Shown here one piece after another: positions 1 through 8,480 of a DNA stretch of 64,000 nt. Source of the stretch: Autumnicola psychrophila (GTDB lineage Bacteria; Bacteroidota; Bacteroidia; Flavobacteriales; Flavobacteriaceae); assembly GCF_031846645.1 (NCBI RefSeq), contig NZ_JAVRHN010000016.1, positions 34,761-98,760 on the forward strand, given 5' to 3'. The notes beneath the pieces are model-generated. The model saw nothing but the letters and a program-made list of their open reading frames with translations, did no database searches and was not told the DNA's origin. The translations under genes and the position numbers were made by a program. Every line of letters begins with the position of its first letter. The stretch's first letter is position 1.

Positions 1-1
1 A

Positions 2-61
2 GAAGAGATTCTAAAGGAGATAGAAGAGGTTCATAAAGCGATACCAAATCCTGCACCTTAG
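2..61 (+). CDS. C-terminal end of an unidentified protein (5' part outside window)
   Basis: An open frame enters from the left edge and ends at a TAG at 59-61, giving about 19 residues (EEILKEIEEVHKAIPNPAP). It is acidic then proline-rich and too short to identify. Its stop overlaps the stop of the convergent M23 peptidase gene by 4 bp, a common tail-to-tail arrangement, which supports its being real. It could also be a chance open frame at the edge. Confidence 0.5.
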   Translation, partial: EEILKEIEEVHKAIPNPAP

Positions 62-1188
62 ATAGGTTTCACAAGACTTTGATGAATAAAGGAAGCCTTA
101 TTTTCCCGTGTTCTTATGTGGTACCAGTCTCTGGACTTTCCTAGAATCTGAAGGGTGTCCTGAGCTTTAGAAGAACCTATAATCTTTGAACCCGAAGTTG
201 TTGGTTTGTTTCTAAGGTTTGCCGTAACTGCTTTAGTAAGTATTTTATGCGGAATGTTGTCTTCCACCTCGTCCAGGTTTAATGGCTCTGGCATAAATAC
301 GAAATTCAAAGGGTTTATAGCACCCTGAAAATTCTTATAAATCCCAAAATGGAGGTGTGGGGGAGTGGTTCTCGCATTTCCGGTATTTCCTACAAATCCT
401 AAAGTGTCTCCCACTTTTACCCTTCCGGAAACAGGATTAATACTATCAAGATGTGCGTAATATAGAGACTGACCCCTGCGGCTGTCCCTCAACCAAACCT
501 GTTTTCCGCCAAGGCCTTTTTCTCCGGTATAAGTAATGCGACCAGAAGTGGCTGCCACAACAGGAGTTCCTCGTTCTGCAAAGATATCAATCCCTTCATG
601 ACTTCTTGCCCCTCCATCCCGCTGGGCTCCCCAGAAGCTCTGTACCGCTGAGTTGCTATAGGATGCGACGGGGAAAAGGTAAACCGGACTCTTTATCATC
701 TTCAGTAAAAAAGGAGAATTTCCCTCAATAGCGGGTTGAATTACAACTTTATATTTTCCTTCTTTTTCAGCTTCAAAAGCAAAATGTTTTGCACCAAACT
801 CTGCGCTTTCAACTTTGGTGAAGGGATTTAAAGAATCTTCGGTTCTCTTAAAAACATCAATAAAAACCAGTTCTTTTAGAGAATCGGTTTCAATTTCAAG
901 ATTAAAAAGCTCCCCTGGATTTAATTCTATTTCATAGGAGTACACAGGAAAAATACGAGGCAGAAATTTGCCTTTTTCGGCATATGGCAGTTCTACCTGG
1001 ATACTGTCATTTAAGGCGATTTCCACCTGATTTTTCCATTTAGTAAAAAGACTATCAGAAAGATTAAAATCCCTCTTGTATACCTCTTTTGCTGTAGGAT
1101 TTGTGATGTAATCTGAAGCTTTATTCAGCTGAGAGCAGCCCGAAAGAATTACTGCCGATAATATCAATAATAATCTTGTTAATCGCAT
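58..1188 (-). CDS. M23 family metallopeptidase lipoprotein with C-terminal SH3-like domain
   Basis: Predicted envelope peptidoglycan endopeptidase of the LytM/M23 family. I chose the internal ATG at 1188 because it puts a lipoprotein signal at the N-terminus (MRLTRLL..., lipobox LSGC, Cys18); an upstream ATG at 1239 would overlap radA and displace the signal. The M23 zinc motifs are visible: SHEGID (His and Asp ligands) around residue 200 and PHLHFG (HxH) about 80 residues later, with YYAHLD between. The last ~60 residues (ANLRNKP...) resemble a bacterial SH3 domain, likely binding cell wall. The N-terminal ~170 residues are a beta-rich region without a known name to me. It lies 43 bp downstream of radA on the same strand. 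Confidence 0.85.
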   Translation of the reverse strand: MRLTRLLLILSAVILSGCSQLNKASDYITNPTAKEVYKRDFNLSDSLFTKWKNQVEIALNDSIQVELPYAEKGKFLPRIFPVYSYEIELNPGELFNLEIETDSLKELVFIDVFKRTEDSLNPFTKVESAEFGAKHFAFEAEKEGKYKVVIQPAIEGNSPFLLKMIKSPVYLFPVASYSNSAVQSFWGAQRDGGARSHEGIDIFAERGTPVVAATSGRITYTGEKGLGGKQVWLRDSRRGQSLYYAHLDSINPVSGRVKVGDTLGFVGNTGNARTTPPHLHFGIYKNFQGAINPLNFVFMPEPLNLDEVEDNIPHKILTKAVTANLRNKPTTSGSKIIGSSKAQDTLQILGKSRDWYHIRTRENKASFIHQSLVKPI

Positions 1189-1231
1189 ATAATTATTTTT
1201 CAGCAGCTTAACTTCATTAACTGTGCCATTT

Positions 1232-2596
1232 TTATTCAAATAAATGACTTACAACATCTTCAATTTTTGCTAATTTAATAATTTGGATATTATAATTATT
1301 CTTTGGAACCTTACTTTGTTTCGAAATTAAGATTTTTCCAAAACCTAGTTTTTCGGCTTCTGTTATTCTTTGTTCAATGCGGGTTACCGGCCGTATTTCT
1401 CCTGCCAGCCCTACTTCTGCAGCAAAACAGACATCTTTTTCCACAGGAATATCTTCATTGGAGGATAATATAGCTGCGACCACTGCAAGATCTATGGCAG
1501 GATCATCCACGGAAATTCCTCCGGTAATATTCAAGAATACATCTTTGGCACCCAGTTTAAATCCTGCACGTTTTTCCAGTACTGCAAGAATCATATTGAG
1601 TCTTTTGGCATTATAACCCGTATTAGAACGTTGGGGCGTTCCATAAACCGCGGTGCTCACCAGCGCCTGAATTTCTATCATTAAAGGCCGCATTCCCTCG
1701 AGAGTTGCGGCAATGGCGGTACCGCTAAGATCCTCGTCATTTTTAGAAATAAGTATTTCCGATGGATTGCTTACTTCTCTTAGTCCGCTGCCCTGCATTT
1801 CATAAATACCTAGCTCGTGCGTAGAGCCAAACCGGTTTTTGTGAGCCCTTAAAATTCTGTATACGTGATTGCGATCACCTTCAAACTGAAGGACCGTATC
1901 TACCATATGCTCCAGTACTTTTGGACCGGCAATACTTCCTTCTTTGGTAATATGGCCAATTAAAATAACCGGAACTCCGCTCTCCTTGGCAAATTTTATA
2001 AGTTCAGCAGTGCATTCCCTGATCTGAGAAATACTACCCGGGGAACTTTCAATATAATCACTGTGAAGGGTTTGTATAGAGTCAATAATAACCACTTCAG
2101 GAGATATAGCTTCGATTTGCCGGAATATGTTCTGCGTTTTAGTCTCGGTAAGAATGTAGCAGTTGGCAGGATTTGGATCTATACGTTCTGCCCGCATTTT
2201 AATTTGCTGCTGACTTTCTTCTCCGGAAACGTATAACACTTTATACTTCAACTGAAGTGATATTTGCAATAAGAGCGTACTCTTTCCAATCCCGGGTTCG
2301 CCTCCTAAAAGTGTAAGTGATCCGGGAACAAGACCTCCGCCCAATACCCGGTCCAGCTCATTATTACCCGTTTTCCACCTGTTTTGAGGAGCATTTTCTA
2401 TTTCGGCAATTTTCAAAGGCCTGGAAATTCTCTTTGCCTCCTTTGAAGCAGGGGATTTCCAGTCTTTAGGATCGGGTTTCTGAACAACTTCTTCTACAAT
2501 CGTGTTCCATTCGTTGCACGCGGTACATCTGCCCTGCCACTTAGAATATTGTGCTCCACAATTCTGGCAATAGAATGTGGTCTTTACTTTTGCCAT
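1232..2596 (-). CDS. radA: DNA repair protein RadA
   Basis: RadA is a RecA-like, Lon-related ATPase acting in branch migration during recombination. The 454-residue length is typical. A zinc finger is formed by C10-x2-C13 and C24-x2-C27; the Walker A motif GGEPGIGKST lies near residue 100; the family-specific KNRFG motif near residue 253; the C-terminal third is the Lon-protease-like domain (no catalytic Ser is expected in RadA). The start MAKVKTTFYC matches the family. It is the first gene of the pair with the M23 lipoprotein downstream. Confidence 0.97.
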   Translation of the reverse strand: MAKVKTTFYCQNCGAQYSKWQGRCTACNEWNTIVEEVVQKPDPKDWKSPASKEAKRISRPLKIAEIENAPQNRWKTGNNELDRVLGGGLVPGSLTLLGGEPGIGKSTLLLQISLQLKYKVLYVSGEESQQQIKMRAERIDPNPANCYILTETKTQNIFRQIEAISPEVVIIDSIQTLHSDYIESSPGSISQIRECTAELIKFAKESGVPVILIGHITKEGSIAGPKVLEHMVDTVLQFEGDRNHVYRILRAHKNRFGSTHELGIYEMQGSGLREVSNPSEILISKNDEDLSGTAIAATLEGMRPLMIEIQALVSTAVYGTPQRSNTGYNAKRLNMILAVLEKRAGFKLGAKDVFLNITGGISVDDPAIDLAVVAAILSSNEDIPVEKDVCFAAEVGLAGEIRPVTRIEQRITEAEKLGFGKILISKQSKVPKNNYNIQIIKLAKIEDVVSHLFE

Positions 2597-2616
2597 TTAT
2601 TTTTTATGATTTATTT

Positions 2617-3765
2617 CTAATAACCGAAATCTCTTTTAATTGCATTAGCTTTTTCCAGCATAAAATCAACATCTAAAAAAGCAATTTTCTCCTGCCCATA
2701 AGAATTTTGATAAGCTTTCATTGCTTTCTTTGGATTACCGGTTTCTTCGTGATATCGTGCTTCAAAATAGGTGCTAAGCATTGTCTTCGGGAAATGATCG
2801 TTTGCAAGTTTGCTAAGTTCCTCATATTCATCCCATCTCCTGGTTTTCTCTATAGCCTGATGAATGGCAAGGAAATCGTTTAGCCTTATTCGTTTCTCAA
2901 TTCCATAAAGATTGTAAATAGATTCATACTTTTCGATAAGGTATTCGGTTGGAGATACAGAAGTCTGTAGTAAAACTTCATTATACTCTTTTTGGGAAAT
3001 AGGGCTGTAAACTTCAAACATACTTTCTATTGCAACAGGGATAGCCCTTCCTACAAGGGAGTAATGACTGGCATTATCAAAATTATTAAAGGTGTAAGAA
3101 ACCAGGTCATTATCAAGACCTATTAATTGATTGTCCAGAGCCAAAATATTTTCTTTTAACTGGCTGATGTCGTCGCTTCCTGTCGCTAAGTAATACCATT
3201 TTTTATTTTCGCTTCTGGATAGTGCATTCGTTATTCTTTTTGCCATTTCAGGGGCAAGATCAGGGCTAAGATTCACATATCCCTCAAAAATCTGTTCAGG
3301 TTTAAGTAAGTAGTAGTTCAGGAAATTCGCAGTAAGATCATGGCCGACAATAATTTGAAAAGGTGCTGTCCTGTATTTTTGATCAACACTTTTTAAAAGC
3401 TCCATTCCCAGAAATTCAAAAAATTCAGCCCCTTTTTCTGAGGGTAGAAAACGCTGGTTGTCGTAATTCACGTCTTTATTTCGTGATTCGAACTGATTAA
3501 TGCCCACCACAATCATTTCAGGAATATCTTCCCAATATGAATAATAATCCACAATTCCAGCTACAGGTTCAAAAAGGTAATCACCATCCAGAACCATAAC
3601 TACCGGATAATATTTCTCCTTGTTCTCCTCGTAATTGCGGGGTAGCTGAATTTTGATTTCACGCGTTTCCTTCAATTTTGCAGAGGAAACCGTTTCATAA
3701 ATAATTTGTGCGGAACTGATCATGGGGCATATCAGTACCACTAGCATAAGTAGTTTTTTCATCAT
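2617..3765 (-). CDS. Secreted esterase-D-like alpha/beta hydrolase-fold protein, nucleophile apparently lost
   Basis: The protein has a Sec signal peptide (residues 1-19, ending SSAQ) and a putative esterase (PF00756-like) core with the family's VVMVLDGD strand and a VNLSPD strand. The nucleophile elbow, normally GHSxGG, reads G141-H142-D143-L-T, so the catalytic serine is replaced by aspartate. The last ~90 residues are helical and TPR-like (FEARYHEETGNPKKAMKAYQ). The ATG at 3762 is an equally possible start. It lies 20 bp upstream of radA on the same strand. By family it would be a periplasmic or outer-membrane-associated serine esterase; the substitution makes catalysis by the usual mechanism doubtful. 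Confidence 0.75.
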   Translation of the reverse strand: MMKKLLMLVVLICPMISSAQIIYETVSSAKLKETREIKIQLPRNYEENKEKYYPVVMVLDGDYLFEPVAGIVDYYSYWEDIPEMIVVGINQFESRNKDVNYDNQRFLPSEKGAEFFEFLGMELLKSVDQKYRTAPFQIIVGHDLTANFLNYYLLKPEQIFEGYVNLSPDLAPEMAKRITNALSRSENKKWYYLATGSDDISQLKENILALDNQLIGLDNDLVSYTFNNFDNASHYSLVGRAIPVAIESMFEVYSPISQKEYNEVLLQTSVSPTEYLIEKYESIYNLYGIEKRIRLNDFLAIHQAIEKTRRWDEYEELSKLANDHFPKTMLSTYFEARYHEETGNPKKAMKAYQNSYGQEKIAFLDVDFMLEKANAIKRDFGY

Positions 3766-3799
3766 AGGTTAAAGATAGATTACAATGGCAAGATAAGTA

Positions 3800-4765
3800 T
3801 TATTTCTTTCGGTTTATAACCGGTAACAGAATGAAAGACAGGCCGCCAAAGATAAGTACCATCAAGGTCTGAGAGCCCCATAGGATCCAGCCAAAAGCTT
3901 CACCACTTTGTTTGCTTATTCCGTAAAGCATAAGAATAGCACCAATTGCAACAGGATAAACTCCTATTCCCCCATTTGTCGCAGAAATGGCAAAAGAACC
4001 TACCACAAAAGCAGCCATTATTGCTCCTATACTTGCGCTGGCAGTTTCCGGTACGGTAAAAACGATCACGTAAAACATTAGCACATACATGGTCCAGATA
4101 AAGATAGTATGGAAGAGAAACTCCCATTTTTTCTTCATCTTCAGGATGCTTATCATTCCTTCCAGAAGACCTTTTGCTAACTTTTTCACTTTTAACGCAA
4201 TTGACCACTGAGATCTTTTGATAAATTGTAAAACGAGAATACCTATGAATATTAAATTAATAAAAATCCCAATGCTTACCAGCGGATTTATATTATTGGC
4301 TTCAAAATAGGTGAGAAGGTTATCTGTTTGTAGTGCAATAGTAACAGCTACGATTAGTAAAAGGATGATCAAGTCTGCTATTCTTTCAGAAATAATAGTT
4401 CCAAAACCTTTTTCGAAAGGTACTTTTTCATAAGAAGAAAGAGTGACTGCACGTAAAACCTCACCAGATCGCGGTATACCAAAATTGGCGAGGTAACCTA
4501 CCATAACAGCCATAAAACTGTTCGCGAGACGGGGAGAATAGCCTAAGGGTTCAAGAAGATATTTCCATCTATATGCTCTGGAAAGGTGGGACAAAGCCCC
4601 CAATACAATGGAGAGAAAAATCCAGAAAGGGTTTGCAGTTAAGACATTATCCAGCAATTCCTCGCGCTCCAGAGGAGTTGCACTTTGAAGAGAATACCAA
4701 ATTAAAAAAATCCCCAGCGCCAGGGGGATTGTAATTTTTAATAATTTGATAGTCTTTTTTTTCAA
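3800..4765 (-). CDS. YbhN/UPF0104 (lysylphosphatidylglycerol synthase TM-type) integral membrane protein
   Basis: A 321-residue polytopic membrane protein with about eight hydrophobic segments, beginning with a basic leader (MKKKTIKLL) and TM1 at about 10-27. The stretch AVMVGYLANFGIPRSGEVLRA and ISERIADLI are characteristic of the flippase-like domain shared with the membrane half of MprF. Its substrate is unknown; in this family lipid translocation is suggested. It sits 3 bp after panD in a panC-panD-YbhN run, an order common in Flavobacteriia, so it is probably cotranscribed with the pantothenate genes without being part of that pathway. Confidence 0.85.
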   Translation of the reverse strand: MKKKTIKLLKITIPLALGIFLIWYSLQSATPLEREELLDNVLTANPFWIFLSIVLGALSHLSRAYRWKYLLEPLGYSPRLANSFMAVMVGYLANFGIPRSGEVLRAVTLSSYEKVPFEKGFGTIISERIADLIILLLIVAVTIALQTDNLLTYFEANNINPLVSIGIFINLIFIGILVLQFIKRSQWSIALKVKKLAKGLLEGMISILKMKKKWEFLFHTIFIWTMYVLMFYVIVFTVPETASASIGAIMAAFVVGSFAISATNGGIGVYPVAIGAILMLYGISKQSGEAFGWILWGSQTLMVLIFGGLSFILLPVINRKK

Positions 4766-4768
4766 AAA

Positions 4769-5119
4769 TCAGGATAATAGATTGGTGTCTTCATTTGGAA
4801 ATACAAGAGAAGGTTTAAAGTTTTTGGCTTCTTCAAAATCCATTATTGCATAAGCAATAAGGATAAGGACATCGCCTTTTGCCACTTTTCTTGCCGCAGC
4901 GCCATTAAGAGTTATTTCTCCGGAATTTCGTGGACCCGGAATAACATAAGTCTCTAGCCTTTCGCCATTATTATTGTTAACGATTTGTACTTTTTCGCCT
5001 TCAATTATATTAGCGGCTTCCATAAGATCTTCATCTATAGTAATGCTTCCAATATAATTTAGATCGGCTCCGGTGACTTTAACCCGGTGAATTTTTGATT
5101 TTACTACGTGCACCTGCAT
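4769..5119 (-). CDS. panD: Aspartate 1-decarboxylase
   Basis: PanD makes beta-alanine from aspartate for pantothenate synthesis, using a pyruvoyl group formed by self-cleavage. With the ATG at 5119 the protein is 116 residues and the cleavage site falls at Gly24-Ser25 (YIGSITID), exactly as in characterised enzymes; a TTG two codons upstream would shift this and is less likely. Lys9, Tyr22 and the TGADLNY motif are present, and the end of the domain shows ITLNGAAARK. It lies 10 bp downstream of panC, so both enzymes that converge on pantothenate are made from one transcript. Confidence 0.97.
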   Translation of the reverse strand: MQVHVVKSKIHRVKVTGADLNYIGSITIDEDLMEAANIIEGEKVQIVNNNNGERLETYVIPGPRNSGEITLNGAAARKVAKGDVLILIAYAIMDFEEAKNFKPSLVFPNEDTNLLS

Positions 5120-5129
5120 TTTCAAAAAA

Positions 5130-5981
5130 TTAATTATTTAAAGGCATGTTGTCTATTAACCGAATATCATCAGCATATGCTGCAATAAAAGCTCTGTATT
5201 GTGCTCCTTCCTGTTTCCGGTTAACTCTTTTTAAGGTCTGTATATCTGCAATTTCAAAATACTCAAGCTTCAAAAAAGGATAATTCTGAAATTCATTTTT
5301 CACCCACTTTGTCACATAATCTGCACTTTTTGTGCCAAAGAGCTGCTTTGACTTTATCAGCGTGTCATATATAAAAGCCGCTTTTTCCCGGTGTAAACTG
5401 CTTAGTCGTTCGTTTCTGGAACTTCTTGCAAGTCCAGATTCTTCCCTTAAAATAGGACACCCTACAATCTCTACAGGTAGTTGGAGTAGTTCGGTTAATT
5501 TTCTTATAATCTGAAGTTGCTGAAAATCTTTCTCGCCAAAGAAAGCTTTATCGGGTTTAATAATTGTAAAAAATAGCTTAATTACCGTGCCCACTCCGTC
5601 AAAATGGCCGCTTCTGTATTTGCCTTCCATGACCTTCTCCAGACCTTGAAAATCAAAATGTTCAGAAGCCACCTTTTTGCCATATAGTTCATTGGCATTA
5701 GGAGCAAAAACAATGATATCATCCTGTGCTCGCTTTAACAATTCCATATCCTGATCCAATGTCCTGGGATACTTTTCAAGATCATTAGGATTGTCAAATT
5801 GGGTAGGATTAACAAAGATGCTTACCACTACTCTGTCGCACTCCTGCAAAGCCTGTTGTACAAGGGACAGGTGCCCTTCGTGGAGGGCTCCCATTGTAGG
5901 AACCAGACCAACAATTTCCCCTGCGGATTTATAGTCCAGAAGCGTGGCGATTAGCGGTTGTTTTTCTTTAAATATCTGCAC
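5130..5981 (-). CDS. panC: Pantothenate synthetase (pantoate-beta-alanine ligase)
   Basis: PanC joins pantoate and beta-alanine with ATP, through a pantoyl-adenylate. It is 283 residues, normal for the family. The class-I-synthetase-like HIGH motif is at 34-37 (TMGALHEGHLSLV), FVNPTQF lies near residue 63, and the second signature GLARSSRNERLS near residue 185. It is the first gene of the minus-strand run and is divergent from the GT5-like gene, with 110 bp between starts that must hold both promoters. panB was not found in this window. Confidence 0.97.
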   Translation of the reverse strand: MQIFKEKQPLIATLLDYKSAGEIVGLVPTMGALHEGHLSLVQQALQECDRVVVSIFVNPTQFDNPNDLEKYPRTLDQDMELLKRAQDDIIVFAPNANELYGKKVASEHFDFQGLEKVMEGKYRSGHFDGVGTVIKLFFTIIKPDKAFFGEKDFQQLQIIRKLTELLQLPVEIVGCPILREESGLARSSRNERLSSLHREKAAFIYDTLIKSKQLFGTKSADYVTKWVKNEFQNYPFLKLEYFEIADIQTLKRVNRKQEGAQYRAFIAAYADDIRLIDNMPLNN

Positions 5982-6043
5982 TTTATTATAAAATTAACAG
6001 CGTGCAAACTTAATATATTACTAGCAATCTGCATAAATTTTTG

Positions 6044-6051
6044 TAATTTTG
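6044..6051 (+). promoter_or_regulatory. Candidate -7 element TAATTTTG upstream of the GT5-like gene
   Basis: TAATTTTG matches the Bacteroidota -7 consensus TAnnTTTG, 40 bp upstream of the ATG at 6092. No TTG -33 box stands at the preferred spacing, so this is a partial match. Confidence 0.4.
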
Positions 6052-6091
6052 CGTGTTTTTTATTCGCAATCGCAATTAAAGCAAAGATTTT

Positions 6092-6904
6092 ATGAAAGAT
6101 AAGAGAGTATTATACGTCTCCTCTGAAGTTATACCCTACCTGCCTGAAACAGACATTTCATCTACCTCTTTTGAAGCCGCTAAAATGGTTAATAACCAGG
6201 GTGGTCAAATTAGGATTTTCATGCCCAGGTTTGGGAATATCAATGAAAGGCGTCATCAGTTACATGAAGTAATACGACTTTCAGGAATCAACCTGGTTAT
6301 AAATGATTTGGATATGCCACTGATCATTAAAGTGGCATCCATTCCCAAAGAGAGAATGCAGGTCTATTTTATAGATAATGAGGACTACTTTAAAAGAAAA
6401 GCAACGCTAACTGACGAAGAAGGAAATTTATTTGATGATAATGATGAGCGGGCTATCTTTTTTGCAAAAGGTGTGATTGAAACGGTAAAAAAATTAAACT
6501 GGTCTCCAGACATAATTCATGTTCATGGATGGCTTGCTTCACTTCTTCCTCTTTACCTCCGGAACTATTATGGGAACGAACCGCTTTTTAGTAATGCACG
6601 AATAGTTACTTCAGTATACAATCAAAGTTTCGATGAGACGTTAAGTACAGAGATGCAGGAGAAAGTTCTTTTTGATGGAATGGAAGATGAGGATGTAAAG
6701 CATTTGGCAGAACCAAATTATGTCAACCTCATAAAAACTGCTGTAGACAATTCTGACGCTATTATCTTAAGCGGGGATAATGTGCCAGATGAACTTAAAA
6801 CTTATGTAAACAGATTAAACAAGCCTGTTCTTCCTTATAAAAACAGAGAGGAATTTACACAAGCTTACCAGGACTTTTATGCTGAAAAGGTTCTGAAACA
6901 GTAA
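6092..6904 (+). CDS. Glycogen/starch synthase N-terminal-domain-like protein, half length
   Basis: The 270 residues resemble only the N-terminal (GT5) domain of glycogen synthase: VLYVSSEVIPYL at the start, then IRIFMPRFGNI and DIIHVHGWLASLLPLYL (residues ~140-160). Full enzymes are about 480 residues; the C-terminal GT-B nucleotide-binding half is absent, and the ADP-glucose-binding KxGGLGDV signature expected after the first strand is replaced by ETDISSTSFEAA. The gene ends cleanly and the next one follows after 10 bp, so this is not a local frameshift. Similar short proteins occur at this place next to panC in many Bacteroidota. A catalytic role seems unlikely; a sugar-binding or regulatory role is possible. 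It leads a plus-strand run with the DUF4270 gene and glmS. Confidence 0.75.
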   Translation: MKDKRVLYVSSEVIPYLPETDISSTSFEAAKMVNNQGGQIRIFMPRFGNINERRHQLHEVIRLSGINLVINDLDMPLIIKVASIPKERMQVYFIDNEDYFKRKATLTDEEGNLFDDNDERAIFFAKGVIETVKKLNWSPDIIHVHGWLASLLPLYLRNYYGNEPLFSNARIVTSVYNQSFDETLSTEMQEKVLFDGMEDEDVKHLAEPNYVNLIKTAVDNSDAIILSGDNVPDELKTYVNRLNKPVLPYKNREEFTQAYQDFYAEKVLKQ

Positions 6905-6914
6905 AAATTTGCGA

Positions 6915-8474
6915 ATGAATTTTGATAGAATGACTTTAAAAATAGCAACTGCCTTTGTTGTTATTTTTTCTTTTGTAGCCTGCGATGAGGACTATACTGA
7001 AATCGGGGGTGAAGTAATCGGCAATCCAACAGATGTTGATCTGCGTGAAATAGACGTTACCGCATGGTCGGAAAAGATAGAATCTGTTCAAACTAATAAT
7101 TTACCAGCACATCTTCTAGGTGCATATAACCATCCTGTCTATGGTTTGACTGAAGCAAGTATTTTGACTCAGGTCTCTCTTTCTGGTGGAAATCCGACTT
7201 TTGGTGGTGAGCCGGTATTGGACAGTGTGGTGCTTAAAATGCCATTTTTCAGTACTCTTGTAGAAGGTAGTGAAGGTGGTGACGGAGAATATGAGCTGGA
7301 TTCTATTTATGGAAATTCTCCTTTCAAAATTTCTGTTTTTGAATCTGGATATTACTTGAATGATCTGGATCCTGCAAGTAATTTTGAACAAAGACAGAAA
7401 TATTATTCAGATCAGCAGGAATTATTTGAGGATTATATAAAGGGAGACACATTGTACAAAAATGACAATTATCGTCCTTCAGCTCAAAAAATAGTTTCTT
7501 ATGAGCCTACTATTACTGGAGTGTCTGATACAGTGGTTTCTTCCCCTGCTTTGAGGGTGAAACTGCCGGTTGAATTTTTTCAGCAAAAAATACTTGATAA
7601 AGAGGGGGATTCTGAACTTGCGAATAATGATAATTTCAGAAATTATCTTCGGGGTCTTTTTATAAAAGCTGAAGCTGTCAATAACGACGGTAGTATTATG
7701 TTGCTTAATCTTGCACCTCAGGGTGGTGGTGGAATTACTCTTTATTATAAATACAACACTTCTAATGAAGGGACGGCGATGACAAGAGCAAGGCGAAGCT
7801 TTAGGCTTAATTTTGGCAATAATGTAGTAAATACTTTTGAGGGAGAATATCCAGATGAAGTGATTCAGGATATACAGAGTTCAGGGTCAGAAACCGGAGC
7901 CGAGAACCTATATTTAAAAGGAGGGGAAGGTAGTATGGCAATTATCGAACTCTTTTCTAATGCTGCTGAACTTGAAGAATTAAAACAGAACAATTGGCTG
8001 GTAAATGAGGCAAATCTCAGTTTTTATGTTAATCAGGATTTGACTGACGGCGTAAATGAGCCGGAGCGGATTTATTTGTACGATCTGAATAACAACAGGA
8101 CACTTTTGGATTATACTTACGATACAGGAACAGATCAGCTTGATCCTTTAAATTCTTTAACGAGTCATTCTTCACGTCTTCAAAGAGATGAAGAAGGTAA
8201 CGGAGTAAGATATACAATGCGTATAACCCAGCATGTAAATAATCTCCTTAATAAGGATTCTACCAATGTACGCCTGGGACTGGTAGTTACACCAAATATA
8301 AACATCACAGCAAACGCTGCGGTGGAAGGTTTTGAAAACGAAGACCCAAATATAAATAAAGTGCCATTAGCTTCAGTTTTGACTCCGCTTGGAACGATTC
8401 TACACGGAAATAGGTCTGAAGATGAAGAAAAGAGACTGAAATTAAGAATTTATTATACTGAAACAAACGATTAA
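6915..8474 (+). CDS. DUF4270 domain-containing lipoprotein
   Basis: A 519-residue lipoprotein: signal peptide MNFDRMTLKIATAFVVIFSF with lipobox FVAC, then a beta-rich DUF4270-type domain with YTEIGGEVIGNP near the start. The ATG at 6915 is preferred to a TTG two codons upstream. The family is specific to Bacteroidota and function is unknown; its constant place between the glycogen-synthase-like gene and glmS suggests an envelope role, possibly polysaccharide related, but that is inference. It lies 6 bp upstream of glmS. Confidence 0.85.
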   Translation: MNFDRMTLKIATAFVVIFSFVACDEDYTEIGGEVIGNPTDVDLREIDVTAWSEKIESVQTNNLPAHLLGAYNHPVYGLTEASILTQVSLSGGNPTFGGEPVLDSVVLKMPFFSTLVEGSEGGDGEYELDSIYGNSPFKISVFESGYYLNDLDPASNFEQRQKYYSDQQELFEDYIKGDTLYKNDNYRPSAQKIVSYEPTITGVSDTVVSSPALRVKLPVEFFQQKILDKEGDSELANNDNFRNYLRGLFIKAEAVNNDGSIMLLNLAPQGGGGITLYYKYNTSNEGTAMTRARRSFRLNFGNNVVNTFEGEYPDEVIQDIQSSGSETGAENLYLKGGEGSMAIIELFSNAAELEELKQNNWLVNEANLSFYVNQDLTDGVNEPERIYLYDLNNNRTLLDYTYDTGTDQLDPLNSLTSHSSRLQRDEEGNGVRYTMRITQHVNNLLNKDSTNVRLGLVVTPNINITANAAVEGFENEDPNINKVPLASVLTPLGTILHGNRSEDEEKRLKLRIYYTETND

Positions 8475-8480
8475 CAAATT

